From contig DUCM01000021.1 in assembly GCA_012959785.1 (NCBI GenBank), forward strand, positions 371,025 to 435,024: 64,000 nt of DNA, written 5' to 3'. The DNA is from Planctomycetota bacterium. Its GTDB lineage: Bacteria > Planctomycetota > UBA1135 > GCA-002686595. Below are positions 33,491 to 42,507 of this stretch, in pieces; position 1 is the stretch's first letter; each line of letters opens with the position of its first letter. Below the pieces are notes generated by a model. The model saw only the letters and a list, made by a program, of their open reading frames with translations. It was not told the DNA's origin and made no database searches. A program made the translations under genes and the position numbers.

Positions 33491-35004
33491 ATTTACGCGC
33501 CGTTGGGTGGCTACTCGGCTGCGTCAGCCTGATCATCGCAGCCTTCATGTTGGTGCCCGTGGCGGTGGCCTGGCACTTTGGCGAAGAGTCTGCGCTGGGG
33601 GCCTTCCTGTTGTCGGCTCTCGCCTCTGCCCTGGTGGGGGGTGCCTTGGTCTTGATCAACCGCGGTAGTCGCATGAAGGACGGTCGCGTGGACTATTTCC
33701 GCCGCGAAGGTCTCGCGGTTGTGGGGCTCTCGTGGCTTGTGGCCGGTGTCCTGGGAGCCTTGCCGTACATGTTCTCGGGGTTCCTCGTGGCACCGGTGGA
33801 TGCGGTTTTTGAAGCGGTCTCGGGCTTCACCACCACGGGCTCCACGGTCCTCACCGCGGCCCAGATCGATTCCTTGCACGATACGGCGCGGGCCCTGGGG
33901 TTTTGGCGCTCCTTCACCCACTGGTTGGGTGGGTTCGGGATCGTGATGGTCTTCGTGGTGCTGTTTCCCACCGGCGGCCGCTCGCTCTTTCGCTCAGAAG
34001 TCCCGGGCATCTCGCGGGAAGCGGCTCACCAGCGCGTGGGCGACAGCGCCAAGACCCTGATGAAGATCTATGTTGGCCTCTCGGCGGCCGAGTGGTTGCT
34101 CTTGATGCTGGTGGGGATGGGTTGGTTCGATGCCTCGATCCACACCTTCGGTACCATCGCCACCGGCGGTTTCTCGAACTACTCAACCTCCATCGCCCAC
34201 TTTGCTTCCTTCAAGGTCGAGCTGATCATTGCCTTTTTCATGTTCGTCGCGGGCATCAACTTCGCCTTCTACGACCTGGCCTTGAGGACCGGGGTGCGCA
34301 CCGGCTGGCGCGCCATCGTGAGCTCGACCGAAGTCAAGATCTACAGCCTCCTGACCTTTGGCTCGATGTTCATGATTGCCCTGGTGCTGTGGTTCTGGGG
34401 TGGCAGCAATGGCGCTGTGGGCAGCAATCTGCCCGACTACCGGTCCTTTTGGCTGGCCATGCGCGACGCGCTCTTTCAGGTCATCTGCATGGAGACCAGC
34501 ACCGGCTACGGCACGGCCAACTTCGACGCCTGGCCCCAGGTTTGCCGCATCTGGCTCATGGTCCTGGCGGTGGTGGGAGCCTGCGCCGGTTCCACCGGCG
34601 GCGGCATGAAGGTCGTGCGTTTTATCATCGTGGCCAGGGCTGCCCTCAAGGGCGTGCGCCAGTTCATTCGGCCACGGGCGGTGCACACCGTGCGCATCGA
34701 CGGGGTGGCCTTGGAGGACTCGGTTGTCTCCTCGATCACCGGCTACTTTGTTCTCTGGGTCTTCGTCTTCCTGGGCGGCACGGTCTTCCTGGCCACCTAC
34801 GGACTCGACCTGGAAACCGCAGCCACGGCGGTTGTGGCGACCCTAAACAACATCGGCCCGGGCCTTGCGGGCGTGGGCCCGACGCAAAACTTCGCCGAGC
34901 TCCCGGAGATGGTCAAGATCCTCTTGACCCTCTTCATGATCCTGGGCCGACTCGAGTTCTACGCCGTCGTCGTGCTCTTCGTGCCCGGCTTCTGGAAGCT
35001 CTAG
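33487..35004 (+). CDS. trkH: Potassium uptake channel TrkH
   Basis: 505 residues from a GTG that overlaps the trkA stop. It has about ten hydrophobic helices and the four short selectivity loops of the SKT superfamily; recognisable ones are EAVSGFTTTGSTVL, FGTIATGGFSNYS, ICMETSTGYGTANF and VVATLNNIGPGL, each with the central Gly. It conducts potassium across the inner membrane, controlled by the RCK protein encoded before it. It is followed by a convergent lipoprotein gene after 80 bp. Confidence 0.95.
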   Translation: MNLRAVGWLLGCVSLIIAAFMLVPVAVAWHFGEESALGAFLLSALASALVGGALVLINRGSRMKDGRVDYFRREGLAVVGLSWLVAGVLGALPYMFSGFLVAPVDAVFEAVSGFTTTGSTVLTAAQIDSLHDTARALGFWRSFTHWLGGFGIVMVFVVLFPTGGRSLFRSEVPGISREAAHQRVGDSAKTLMKIYVGLSAAEWLLLMLVGMGWFDASIHTFGTIATGGFSNYSTSIAHFASFKVELIIAFFMFVAGINFAFYDLALRTGVRTGWRAIVSSTEVKIYSLLTFGSMFMIALVLWFWGGSNGAVGSNLPDYRSFWLAMRDALFQVICMETSTGYGTANFDAWPQVCRIWLMVLAVVGACAGSTGGGMKVVRFIIVARAALKGVRQFIRPRAVHTVRIDGVALEDSVVSSITGYFVLWVFVFLGGTVFLATYGLDLETAATAVVATLNNIGPGLAGVGPTQNFAELPEMVKILLTLFMILGRLEFYAVVVLFVPGFWKL

Positions 35005-35084
35005 CCGTAGGCTGTGGGAAGTCGCCTGACACGAAATGACCAAACTGCCAGCTACCTCTCACAGCCTCCCACGGCAGACGCTAG

Positions 35085-35765
35085 CTAGAGCACATCTTCG
35101 CGGTAGACGATCGGGCGCCGCCTGAGGTAGTGGCGGCGGTGGGCGACGAGGCGCCAGAGGTCCCTGGGACCTACGATGGTCAGGAACTCTTTTTCGCCTT
35201 GAGCGGTGTGCAGGGTCAAACGGCCAGAGACCAGGCCCAATAACTGAAGGCGTTCGGGGTCGTCGCGCAGGTAGCGGAAGATGCCGGCGCCGATCTGGTC
35301 TTCTTGGCCGTCGAGCTGCTCGGGGATGTCGAGCAGCAGGCCCAGGACGCGGGGGTCCGATTGCAACTGCATGATCTCGCGCCAGGGACCTTCGGCGTTG
35401 CGGCCCATGACCACGACGAAGTCGCCGGCGGCGGGCTCATCGAAGAGCATGGGCACGGCCGGCAAGAGGATCTCGGTCTCGGCCGTGTAGATTGCGCCAC
35501 CCACGGGCTCGATGGTGCTGGGCTCGATGGAGGGACCGTCCCCGAACCAGGCCGTGATTTCGATGTCCCCGGTCTGCGCGGTGCGCCCCAGGAAGACGAT
35601 GCCGTAGTCGGTGGTCACGCCGAGCTCTTGGCCACCCGAGGTTCGGATCTGGACTACGGGGTCCACCAGGTTGCGGGTGCCGGTACAGCTTCCCAGGATC
35701 GGGAGCAGGCAGGCGGCGAGGAGCAGGTGGGGGAGCCGGCGCTCGGAGAAGAACAAGGAGAGCAT
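35085..35765 (-). CDS. Lipoprotein of unknown function
   Basis: 226 residues. The N-terminus is a lipoprotein signal (HLLLAACLLPILGSC, lipobox LGSC). The mature part is beta-rich with no recognised motif: GVTTDYGIVFLGRTAQTGDIEITAWFGDG, FDEPAAGDFVVVMGR and a basic C-terminal RHYLRRRPIVYRED. The gene starts 13 bp downstream of the first DUF1570 protein gene on the same strand, so it may be part of that transcription unit. The longer frame has 54 more N-terminal residues but would mask the signal peptide. I do not recognise the family. Confidence 0.72.
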   Translation of the reverse strand: MLSLFFSERRLPHLLLAACLLPILGSCTGTRNLVDPVVQIRTSGGQELGVTTDYGIVFLGRTAQTGDIEITAWFGDGPSIEPSTIEPVGGAIYTAETEILLPAVPMLFDEPAAGDFVVVMGRNAEGPWREIMQLQSDPRVLGLLLDIPEQLDGQEDQIGAGIFRYLRDDPERLQLLGLVSGRLTLHTAQGEKEFLTIVGPRDLWRLVAHRRHYLRRRPIVYREDVL

Positions 35766-35778
35766 GGGCGCGGGGGGG

Positions 35779-37383
35779 TTACTCGAAGCGTTGGTACCAG
35801 GACTTGTAGGATTCATTTTCCGGATCAAGCTCCATGGCGAGGCCTGCTTGGCGCTTAGCCTCCTCGTCGGTGTGCAGCTTTCCATTGCTAGAGGAGTTGC
35901 GTGCGGAGCCGGTGCTGATCCTACCAACCAGCATGCCAGACAGCTTGTTGCGGAAAGAAGCGTTCAGAGGATCCTTTTCGACCGCGATCAGCAGATCCTT
36001 GACACCGGACTTGGTACTGCCCGTAAAGGCCTTGGCAACACCCCTGGAGGCCCAAGCCCGGGGATCCTTGGCGCCCAGCTCGATGGCCTGGTCGAGATCC
36101 AAGATGGCATCCTCGAAATCGCCCATCATCACCGAGCGCAGGCCCCGCTTGAGGCGCGCGCTGAGGCCCTCAATGGGCACATTCTTGACGAATTCCTTCC
36201 ACTGCTTTTCCAGGAGCTCGACATCCTTCATCTTGATGGCTTTGAGCAAGAGGTCGCGAATGTCCTCGGGACTGACCCGCTTGCCTCGGCCCGTGGGCCC
36301 GGGGGCGGAGATTGACTCGTAGGGGATACCCTTCTTGACGGTGTAGAGCGCCTTGAAGAACTTCTGAAAGCCCTTCTGATACTTGCCACCATCGAACTCG
36401 TTGAGGAAGTAGACGAAGGACCATGCGTGGGCGTACTGGAAACCGTCGAAGGACTCGCGGTTGATGAAGAACAGTTCCGTGAGCTTGGTGTCCTTGCCGT
36501 CTTCGATGGCCTTCTGCACCGTGAGCACACGGTCCGTTTGGAGCTGCCCAGGTTCGATCTCGATCTTGCCGCGCCCTCCCGCGGTGATCTTGGCCGAGCC
36601 GAAGTAGTCCGCCACCGCTTCGTTGAGCCAGATCTGGGGTTGGTACTGCTGGTCGATCAGGAAGGTCAAGAGGTGAGTGCACTCGTGCAGCGCCACCCAA
36701 TCGCTCTGCGCCGGCTCATCGTAGTTGTGGAAGAAGTTGAGCGTGTCGTCAGCTGACCAGAAGTAACCCAGGGTCGAGGGGCCGACGCCCGCCGCAGAGA
36801 GTTTTTGGAACTCCTCGCGCGACTTGTAGATGTTGACCGTCATCTTCTTGCGCCGATAGGACAGGGTGGGCTTGATGCCCACGCGCTTGTCCATCAGTTT
36901 GTAGTAGGCCTCGAGCAGTGCCGTGTAGTATTCGAGCAACTCGGGCGAGGAGTTGGTCTTGACCAGGAAGTGCTTGCTCTCCTTGGTCCAGCAGTTGTAC
37001 CAGTCGGAGTGCTCGGCGAGGAAGGCCGTACGCTCCTGGGCCTTGGCGAACTCCTTTTTCTTCTCGGTTTCGTAACGCGACAGGGACATCCATTTGCCAC
37101 GGTAGCGCACGAAGCCCTTGTCGAGCTTGTCCTGCTCGTTCTCGTCCTGGGGCTTGTAGTCCGACATGTCGCCTTCCATCTCGATCGAGGCGATGCGATC
37201 GCTGTCGGGGCAGAGGATTTCGCCGTGCTCGAACACCAGGCGGTATATATTGCCCTCCTTGCGGGCTTTCTTGACCTCGATCACCCGTCCATCGTTGGTG
37301 ATCAAGCGGTCGGCGTGGGCGACCGAGACGATCAGACAGGCGGCGAGGAGTCGCAGGGTCGCGCGCCGGGTGGTAGTCAGCAT
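35779..37383 (-). CDS. Secreted DUF1570-type gluzincin with TPR-like C-terminus
   Basis: 534 residues with a signal peptide (LRLLAACLIVSVAHA). A first domain reads an SH3-like/DUF-type start (RLITNDGRVIEVKKARKEG). The protease-like core has HEXXH as H233-E-C-T-H237 and the downstream Glu in WLNEAVADYF (E255), consistent with a zinc gluzincin of the DUF1570 group that is widespread in planctomycetes. The C-terminal ~150 residues contain TPR-like repeats (MGDFEDAILDLDQAIELGAKDPRAW). Catalysis has not been demonstrated for this group to my knowledge. A second, diverged member lies immediately upstream (14 bp), so they are tandem. Confidence 0.82.
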   Translation of the reverse strand: MLTTTRRATLRLLAACLIVSVAHADRLITNDGRVIEVKKARKEGNIYRLVFEHGEILCPDSDRIASIEMEGDMSDYKPQDENEQDKLDKGFVRYRGKWMSLSRYETEKKKEFAKAQERTAFLAEHSDWYNCWTKESKHFLVKTNSSPELLEYYTALLEAYYKLMDKRVGIKPTLSYRRKKMTVNIYKSREEFQKLSAAGVGPSTLGYFWSADDTLNFFHNYDEPAQSDWVALHECTHLLTFLIDQQYQPQIWLNEAVADYFGSAKITAGGRGKIEIEPGQLQTDRVLTVQKAIEDGKDTKLTELFFINRESFDGFQYAHAWSFVYFLNEFDGGKYQKGFQKFFKALYTVKKGIPYESISAPGPTGRGKRVSPEDIRDLLLKAIKMKDVELLEKQWKEFVKNVPIEGLSARLKRGLRSVMMGDFEDAILDLDQAIELGAKDPRAWASRGVAKAFTGSTKSGVKDLLIAVEKDPLNASFRNKLSGMLVGRISTGSARNSSSNGKLHTDEEAKRQAGLAMELDPENESYKSWYQRFE

Positions 37384-37397
37384 GGGGGGTGCTTGGG

Positions 37398-39041
37398 CTA
37401 CTTGCCCTTGAGGGTGTAGGACTTCCAGGATTCTTCCAGCGCGTTCCAGTCCACGCCGGCGAAGGCAGCGTCCACTGCGGCGTCGAGGTCTTCGGTGGAA
37501 GCCAGGGTAGCGAAGTAGATGTCCAAGATCTTGTTCCAGTTGTTGTTCCAGTTCGGCGCCTTGCCCTTGCCCGTGCGCAGGAAGTAGATCAGTGACCAGC
37601 CCTGGGCGTAGTTCTGTCCGCCGCCCACGCCGAACTTGTTGTTGCCGTAGTACTCGCGCTGGCTGAAACGCACCAGGTCCTTGAGGGGCACATGCTTGTT
37701 GGCCTTGATGGCGGTCTTGATCGTCTCAACGCGCCACTCGAAGGGCTTGAGCTTGAAGCGTTTGTGTTTGTACTTGTAGCCGCTGAAGTAGTCGCCGGTG
37801 CCCTCGTTGTACCAGGAGTGCGGCGAGAGGCTGCCGTATAGGTAGAAGATGTACTGGTGGAAAGCCTCATGGTTGAGTACAGCCCAGGTGTCGCGCCGGC
37901 CGCCGCCGGACTTGTCGTCGTAGATGACCAGTTCCTCGTGGAAGGAAGCCCAGTAGCCAGCGGAACCGCCTGGCCCGCCGTACTCGTGATACTGGGTCTT
38001 GTTCTTGAAGATGCGCACCACGCTGCAGCGCGACAATTCGCGCGATGAGATATTGGTGGATGTGCGGCCTTGGCCCTTGATCTTGACCTTAATCTTCTCT
38101 TCGGCTTCGGGGTCCTCGCCCTCCTCTTCGGCCTTTTTCTTACGGGCATTGGCGGCCACTAGCCGCAGGCGCTCGGCCTCTTTCCAGGGATACAGCTCCT
38201 CGTACACCTCGCGGATGGCTTCCAGGCGGTCCATGAGTTCCTTCATGAACTGGCGGTCGTCGTTGTCGGTGATGACGAAGTAGTTTTTTGTCTCGTAGAG
38301 TTCCCAGCCAGGGTTCTTGGCGCACTCGGCTTCGAGCTCGCCGCGCTTTTGCGAACGGGCGGGGGAGTCGTCTTCTTTGGTCTCACTGAACGCCAATTCC
38401 TTGAGATCGATCCTGCCGAAGGACTTGGCCATTTTATTGAAGGCCATTTCGTACTTGCGCCACTTTTTCTTGTCGGCCGGACCGTTGAAGACCAAAGCCA
38501 CATCGAGCTTGGGCTCGAGGTGATAGACCATGGTGTAGACATGAAAGTCCACGCCGCTCTTCTGGCCGACAAAAAGCGTCTGGGTGGCTTCGACCTTGCG
38601 GATCTTGATATCCTTGGTTTCCTTGACTCGGAACCCCGATCCGCGCATGCGCTGGTCGATCCAGGACTCGAGGTCCGCCGACCCCCGGTTCATGTCGATC
38701 TCGATGACCACATTGCCATCCTCGTCGGTGGTCACTTCGCCGTCCTCATCGGTCTCCTGGCGCGAGTCGAACTTGAGCAGGTAGGCCTCGAGCCACAGGA
38801 CGGTTTCGGGGGAGATGTTGATGTAGCGATTTAAGGGCGGCGTGTACTTGCCGATCAGATTATTTTCGCCCGGCTGGGGAGGCGTGAAGGCCCAGCCCTT
38901 GGGCATCTTGACTCGGAAACCGAACTCCACCGAGTCCTTGTAGAAGTTGCCAAGCTTGGGGGCCTGGGCAAAGACTTGGGGCGCGGCCAGGAAGGAGACC
39001 AGGGCAAGCACCAGGCTCACGCGGAAGAGGCGGGTAATCAT
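37398..39041 (-). CDS. Secreted DUF1570-type gluzincin, second member
   Basis: 547 residues with a cleavable signal peptide (LVLALVSFLAAPQVFAQA). The N-terminal ~220 residues form a separate beta-rich domain (FGFRVKMPKGWAFTPPQP). The core has H391-E-A-F-H395 and the third ligand Glu413 in WYNEGTGDYFSG. A Lys/Glu-rich stretch (~299-322) interrupts the domain boundary. With the adjacent downstream gene it forms a tandem pair of putative zinc peptidases sharing HEXXH-NE but little else. The ATG at 39039-39041 gives a proper signal peptide; the longer frame would not. Confidence 0.82.
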   Translation of the reverse strand: MITRLFRVSLVLALVSFLAAPQVFAQAPKLGNFYKDSVEFGFRVKMPKGWAFTPPQPGENNLIGKYTPPLNRYINISPETVLWLEAYLLKFDSRQETDEDGEVTTDEDGNVVIEIDMNRGSADLESWIDQRMRGSGFRVKETKDIKIRKVEATQTLFVGQKSGVDFHVYTMVYHLEPKLDVALVFNGPADKKKWRKYEMAFNKMAKSFGRIDLKELAFSETKEDDSPARSQKRGELEAECAKNPGWELYETKNYFVITDNDDRQFMKELMDRLEAIREVYEELYPWKEAERLRLVAANARKKKAEEEGEDPEAEEKIKVKIKGQGRTSTNISSRELSRCSVVRIFKNKTQYHEYGGPGGSAGYWASFHEELVIYDDKSGGGRRDTWAVLNHEAFHQYIFYLYGSLSPHSWYNEGTGDYFSGYKYKHKRFKLKPFEWRVETIKTAIKANKHVPLKDLVRFSQREYYGNNKFGVGGGQNYAQGWSLIYFLRTGKGKAPNWNNNWNKILDIYFATLASTEDLDAAVDAAFAGVDWNALEESWKSYTLKGK

Positions 39042-39344
39042 GGGAAACTCCTCAATGGGGAGGGGTAGGGAGAAAACGCGCGGTGGGGGTCTGTTTGGAT
39101 GAGCGGCAGCGCTTGGACGGGCAGCACTGAATGGGGCCCAATATTTGAATGACGGACCGAGAAGCACTTGGTTGCACCCCAACTGAGGTTTTTTCTCCTG
39201 GAGTTGCATTGCACCAGGAGACGGGCTTGGGGGCAAGCCCTGCTGGGTTTACCGATCAGGGAGAGCTCTAGGGCCAACATCAGCACCCTCCCAAGCGTAC
39301 TCTGGGCTTGGTTCGTTCAGCCTCCACAGCACGCCTTTCAGCCC
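39042..39344. other. 303-bp divergent intergenic region
   Basis: Between the secreted DUF1570 protein (minus) and the first giant carboxypeptidase-regulatory-like gene (plus). It contains two GC hairpins: CTCCTGG/CCAGGAG (39195-39220, 12-nt loop) and GGGCTTG/CAAGCCC (39223-39240, GGGG loop). Neither is followed by a T-run on the strand that would need a terminator. Both divergent promoters should be here, but none was identified with confidence. Confidence 0.5.
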
Positions 39345-42300
39345 ATGCGCTCATCTTCGCTTCTCCTCGCTTTCGCCGCACTGGGTGTCGTGGCCCTGGT
39401 TTTTGGCCTCTGGTTCGCTAGAAGTTCCGAGTCGCCTGCAACGCCGGCTGCCTTGGAACGGGGTCTCGCCAAAGAGGACCGCGGCCCCTCCGCGGCCCGA
39501 GAACTCAGCGCCTCCGCCGCTCTTGCCCAGGGCGCGGACTCGGACGGGTCGGCTCGCACCAGCAGCAACGGGGGCACAGCCCTACCCGCCACCACCGAAC
39601 GCACGCCTCGTCCCAAGCGCCTCGTGAGTGGCCGCGTCGTGGACGAGTTCGGCGGCGCCGTGGTGGCAGCGCGGGTGGTCTTCGCCCTTCCCCGAGGCAT
39701 GAGCGTGCAGCGCATCGACCAGGTCTCCAGCGAGCACGCAAGCCTGCGCGGCATCAAGGAAACCCTGACCGACACCAAGGGGTGCTTTGAGTTTGAATTC
39801 GCTCGCGGGTCCAGGGTGCGTATCGCCGTGCGCAGTTCGGGCTTTGTGCCCCTGCGCGTGGTGCGCGAATTGCCAGCCAGCGGTCCCGCAAAGCTCGAGG
39901 ACCTGGTGCTCGCGGAGAGTGTCCGGCTCTTCGGCCATGTGGTCGACACCTCGGGCCGACCCGTGCTGGGCGCCAAGTTTTTCGACATCTCGAGCGCTGC
40001 CGGCTCGGGGCCAATCCTCCTGAACTATGACGGCGAGCCCCTCTGCGTCAGCGACGAAAGTGGCGCGTTCCGCCTGGACGAGCTCGCACCGGGGCCTTAC
40101 AACCTGCGCGTCGGACATCCTTCCCACCCAGCCGAGAGCCTTCAGGGTCACATCGCCCGGGCCTCGGAGAGCCCGCAGGCACAGCGCATCGTCCTGGCCG
40201 ATGGATTCGAAATCGCTGGCCGCGTCCTGGGTCTCGAACCCGGCGAGGAACGCGAGTTGGTAGTGCGCGCCCGGCCCGCCGGCGGTCATGCTATCGGGAG
40301 CCTCGGCGGAGCCCTCGGTCTGGGCGGGGATAGCCGCATGGCTGCCCTGGACGCGAGCGGCGAGTTTCTTTTGGGTGGCCTGCGCGGCGGCCAGAGCTAC
40401 AGCCTTAGCGCCGTCGACAAGGTCGAGGGCGCGGGCTTGGGTAGCCCCATCTTCTCCTCCCCGCGCTCCACAGCGGTCTTGGCCGCAGCCGGCACCCGGG
40501 GCGTGGAACTGGAGCTGCGTGAAGCGGGCGTGTTGGTATTCAGGGTGGTCGACGGAGCGAGTGGCGAGCCCATCGAAGACTTCGAGGTCGAGGCCGGAAG
40601 CCCCTGGCCGGAACCCCTGCAAGACGAGCAAGGTCTCACCATCACCCATCACTCTGGCGGGCGTGTGCGCTTCGCCAATGTGCGCCAATTCGCTGGCGAC
40701 AACAAGGTCAGCTTGGCGTTGCGCGCCGAGGGCTACCAGACTCTAAATCTCGAGGATCTGACCTTGTCGCCGGGGCGTGACAGCGACCTCGGTGTCCTGC
40801 GCCTCGTGGCCGTGGCCAAGGTGCGCGTGCTCGTGCTGGACGCAGCCAGCTTGGAGCCCGTCTTGGGGGCGCGGGTGGCCTTGCGGCCCGTGCGCGAAGA
40901 TGGGGCCCTTGGTTTAGCGAGCAGCTTTTTGTTCAGCGCTTTGGCGGAAGGCGGTAGCGATGACTTCGACCTCCCGACTCCGCCTTTCTTTGGCCGAGGC
41001 GAATTGGTCCGCGGTCGCAGCGACAGCGAGGGCCGGGTGGAACTCGACAGTTTGTCTGCCAAGCGCTTTGATGTTCTTGTGGAGCATCGCAAGTATGCTG
41101 CCTACACTTCCGACCCCCTGGTGCTCTCGGCGCTTGGCGCAGCCGAGGTCGAGGTGCGCATGGCGCAGGGCGGGACCGTGGTGGTGCTCGTCCTCGCTGC
41201 TGACGGCGAACCCTTCGTCGGTGCGCGGGTGCGGCACCGAGCACCTGGAGAAGGCCGTAGGCTGCAGATGTTCGGCGGCGGCGGGCGCAAGACCCGCAAG
41301 AACGGCGAACTTTCCTTCCGCCACCTCGAGGCGGGCCGACATGTCTTCAGCTTGCCCGAGGCGGGGGCCAAGAGCGCCGGGGACTCTGTCATCTCGGAGA
41401 TTCTCATCCTGGGCGAGGAGGAATCCGACGCGCTTCCCAGAGGAGCCCTGGAGGTCCTGGTGAGCGAGGGCTCCCGGGACGAGATCACGCTGCGGGCTGC
41501 GCCCCTCGGCAGCTTGAGCGGGCGCGTCACCGAAACTGGCCAGAGTCTCGCCGGCGCCACCCTCGTCTTCGAGCACCAGGGCGCAGAGCAGGCTTTAGTG
41601 GTCTTCATGCCCGGCATGCCCGCAGGCCCGCAGGCCCAGACCGATGGCAAGGGGGCCTACTCCCTCGAGGACTTGGCCGTGGGCCGCTACAGCGTGCGTA
41701 TCTCGCACCCCACCCGGGCCATGCACGCCTCCTTTGACCTCGACCTCGCGGCGGGCCATCAAACTTGTGACTTTCCCCTGGCGCTGACTCGCCTCGAGGG
41801 CCGCGTGCTGGACGATAAGGGCCGGGGCGTTCCGGGAGTCGAAGTCTCCGCCCAGCGCGCCGGCGACGAGGGCGCAGAGCGACAGCAGACGGCGATGTTC
41901 ATCATGGGCGATGGTGGCGGCTCCATGGGCATTGTGCACGGAGCTTCGGCTGCGCCGCCCACGATCACCGAAGCCGACGGTTTCTATTCCCTGCGGGGTG
42001 TGGCCCCCGATGTGGAAGTTTATGTCCAGACGCGCTCGGCGAGCCACCAAGCGGCGCGTTCCAAGTCCGTCAGCGTGGGCGCGGGACAGACTCTCGGCGG
42101 AATTGATATCGATGTTTTCGCCGCGGGCCGCATCGCCGTGTTGGTGGTGGACGCCGTCGGTTCTCCAGCCTCCTTCTGCATGGTGCAAGCCGTCTTCGAG
42201 GGCGAGAGTGACGGGCCCGTGGACGATCGGCGCGAGTTCGTGGGCGAAGGCGGGTCTGCAAGCCTGCGCAGTCTCAAGCCGGGACCCTGGCGTTTGACCG

Positions 42301-42419
42301 TGAGCGCGCTGGACCGTGGGCCCTCGGGTAGCGCGCCGGCTAACCACGCGGCAGCAGAGCCCCAGGTGGTAGAGGTGCGCAGCGGCGAGCAGGCCTCGGT
42401 CACCTTGGTGTTGCCTTGA
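39345..42419 (+). CDS. Giant carboxypeptidase-regulatory-like repeat protein 1
   Basis: 1,024 residues. One N-terminal membrane helix (LLLAFAALGVVALVFGLWF) is followed by a Ser/Ala/Glu-rich linker and then six or more Ig-like/CarboxypepD_reg domains. Recurrent strands are ...VSGRVVDEFGGAVVAARVVF, LFGHVVDTSGRPVLGAKFF, GRVLGLEPGEERELVVRARP, LEGRVLDDKGRGVPGVEVSA, each beginning with a G-x-V-x-D.G motif. No catalytic carboxypeptidase domain is present. Such proteins are typical of planctomycetes and are assumed to be surface or periplasmic scaffolds. The ATG at 39345 was chosen because it starts the membrane helix. A paralogue follows 88 bp downstream. Confidence 0.82.
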   Translation: MRSSSLLLAFAALGVVALVFGLWFARSSESPATPAALERGLAKEDRGPSAARELSASAALAQGADSDGSARTSSNGGTALPATTERTPRPKRLVSGRVVDEFGGAVVAARVVFALPRGMSVQRIDQVSSEHASLRGIKETLTDTKGCFEFEFARGSRVRIAVRSSGFVPLRVVRELPASGPAKLEDLVLAESVRLFGHVVDTSGRPVLGAKFFDISSAAGSGPILLNYDGEPLCVSDESGAFRLDELAPGPYNLRVGHPSHPAESLQGHIARASESPQAQRIVLADGFEIAGRVLGLEPGEERELVVRARPAGGHAIGSLGGALGLGGDSRMAALDASGEFLLGGLRGGQSYSLSAVDKVEGAGLGSPIFSSPRSTAVLAAAGTRGVELELREAGVLVFRVVDGASGEPIEDFEVEAGSPWPEPLQDEQGLTITHHSGGRVRFANVRQFAGDNKVSLALRAEGYQTLNLEDLTLSPGRDSDLGVLRLVAVAKVRVLVLDAASLEPVLGARVALRPVREDGALGLASSFLFSALAEGGSDDFDLPTPPFFGRGELVRGRSDSEGRVELDSLSAKRFDVLVEHRKYAAYTSDPLVLSALGAAEVEVRMAQGGTVVVLVLAADGEPFVGARVRHRAPGEGRRLQMFGGGGRKTRKNGELSFRHLEAGRHVFSLPEAGAKSAGDSVISEILILGEEESDALPRGALEVLVSEGSRDEITLRAAPLGSLSGRVTETGQSLAGATLVFEHQGAEQALVVFMPGMPAGPQAQTDGKGAYSLEDLAVGRYSVRISHPTRAMHASFDLDLAAGHQTCDFPLALTRLEGRVLDDKGRGVPGVEVSAQRAGDEGAERQQTAMFIMGDGGGSMGIVHGASAAPPTITEADGFYSLRGVAPDVEVYVQTRSASHQAARSKSVSVGAGQTLGGIDIDVFAAGRIAVLVVDAVGSPASFCMVQAVFEGESDGPVDDRREFVGEGGSASLRSLKPGPWRLTVSALDRGPSGSAPANHAAAEPQVVEVRSGEQASVTLVLP

Positions 42420-42507
42420 AAGCTGCTACCCTACTGCTGCCGGGAGAAACTCACCCTTCTGAAGGGCATGCGTTAGCATTCAAGGAGCGGCTCTCGACCT
42501 GCTATTT

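Noticed and set aside
39195..39240. Terminator hairpins in the divergent region
   Set aside because: Neither hairpin is followed by a T-run in the direction needed; genes diverge here, so no terminator is expected.
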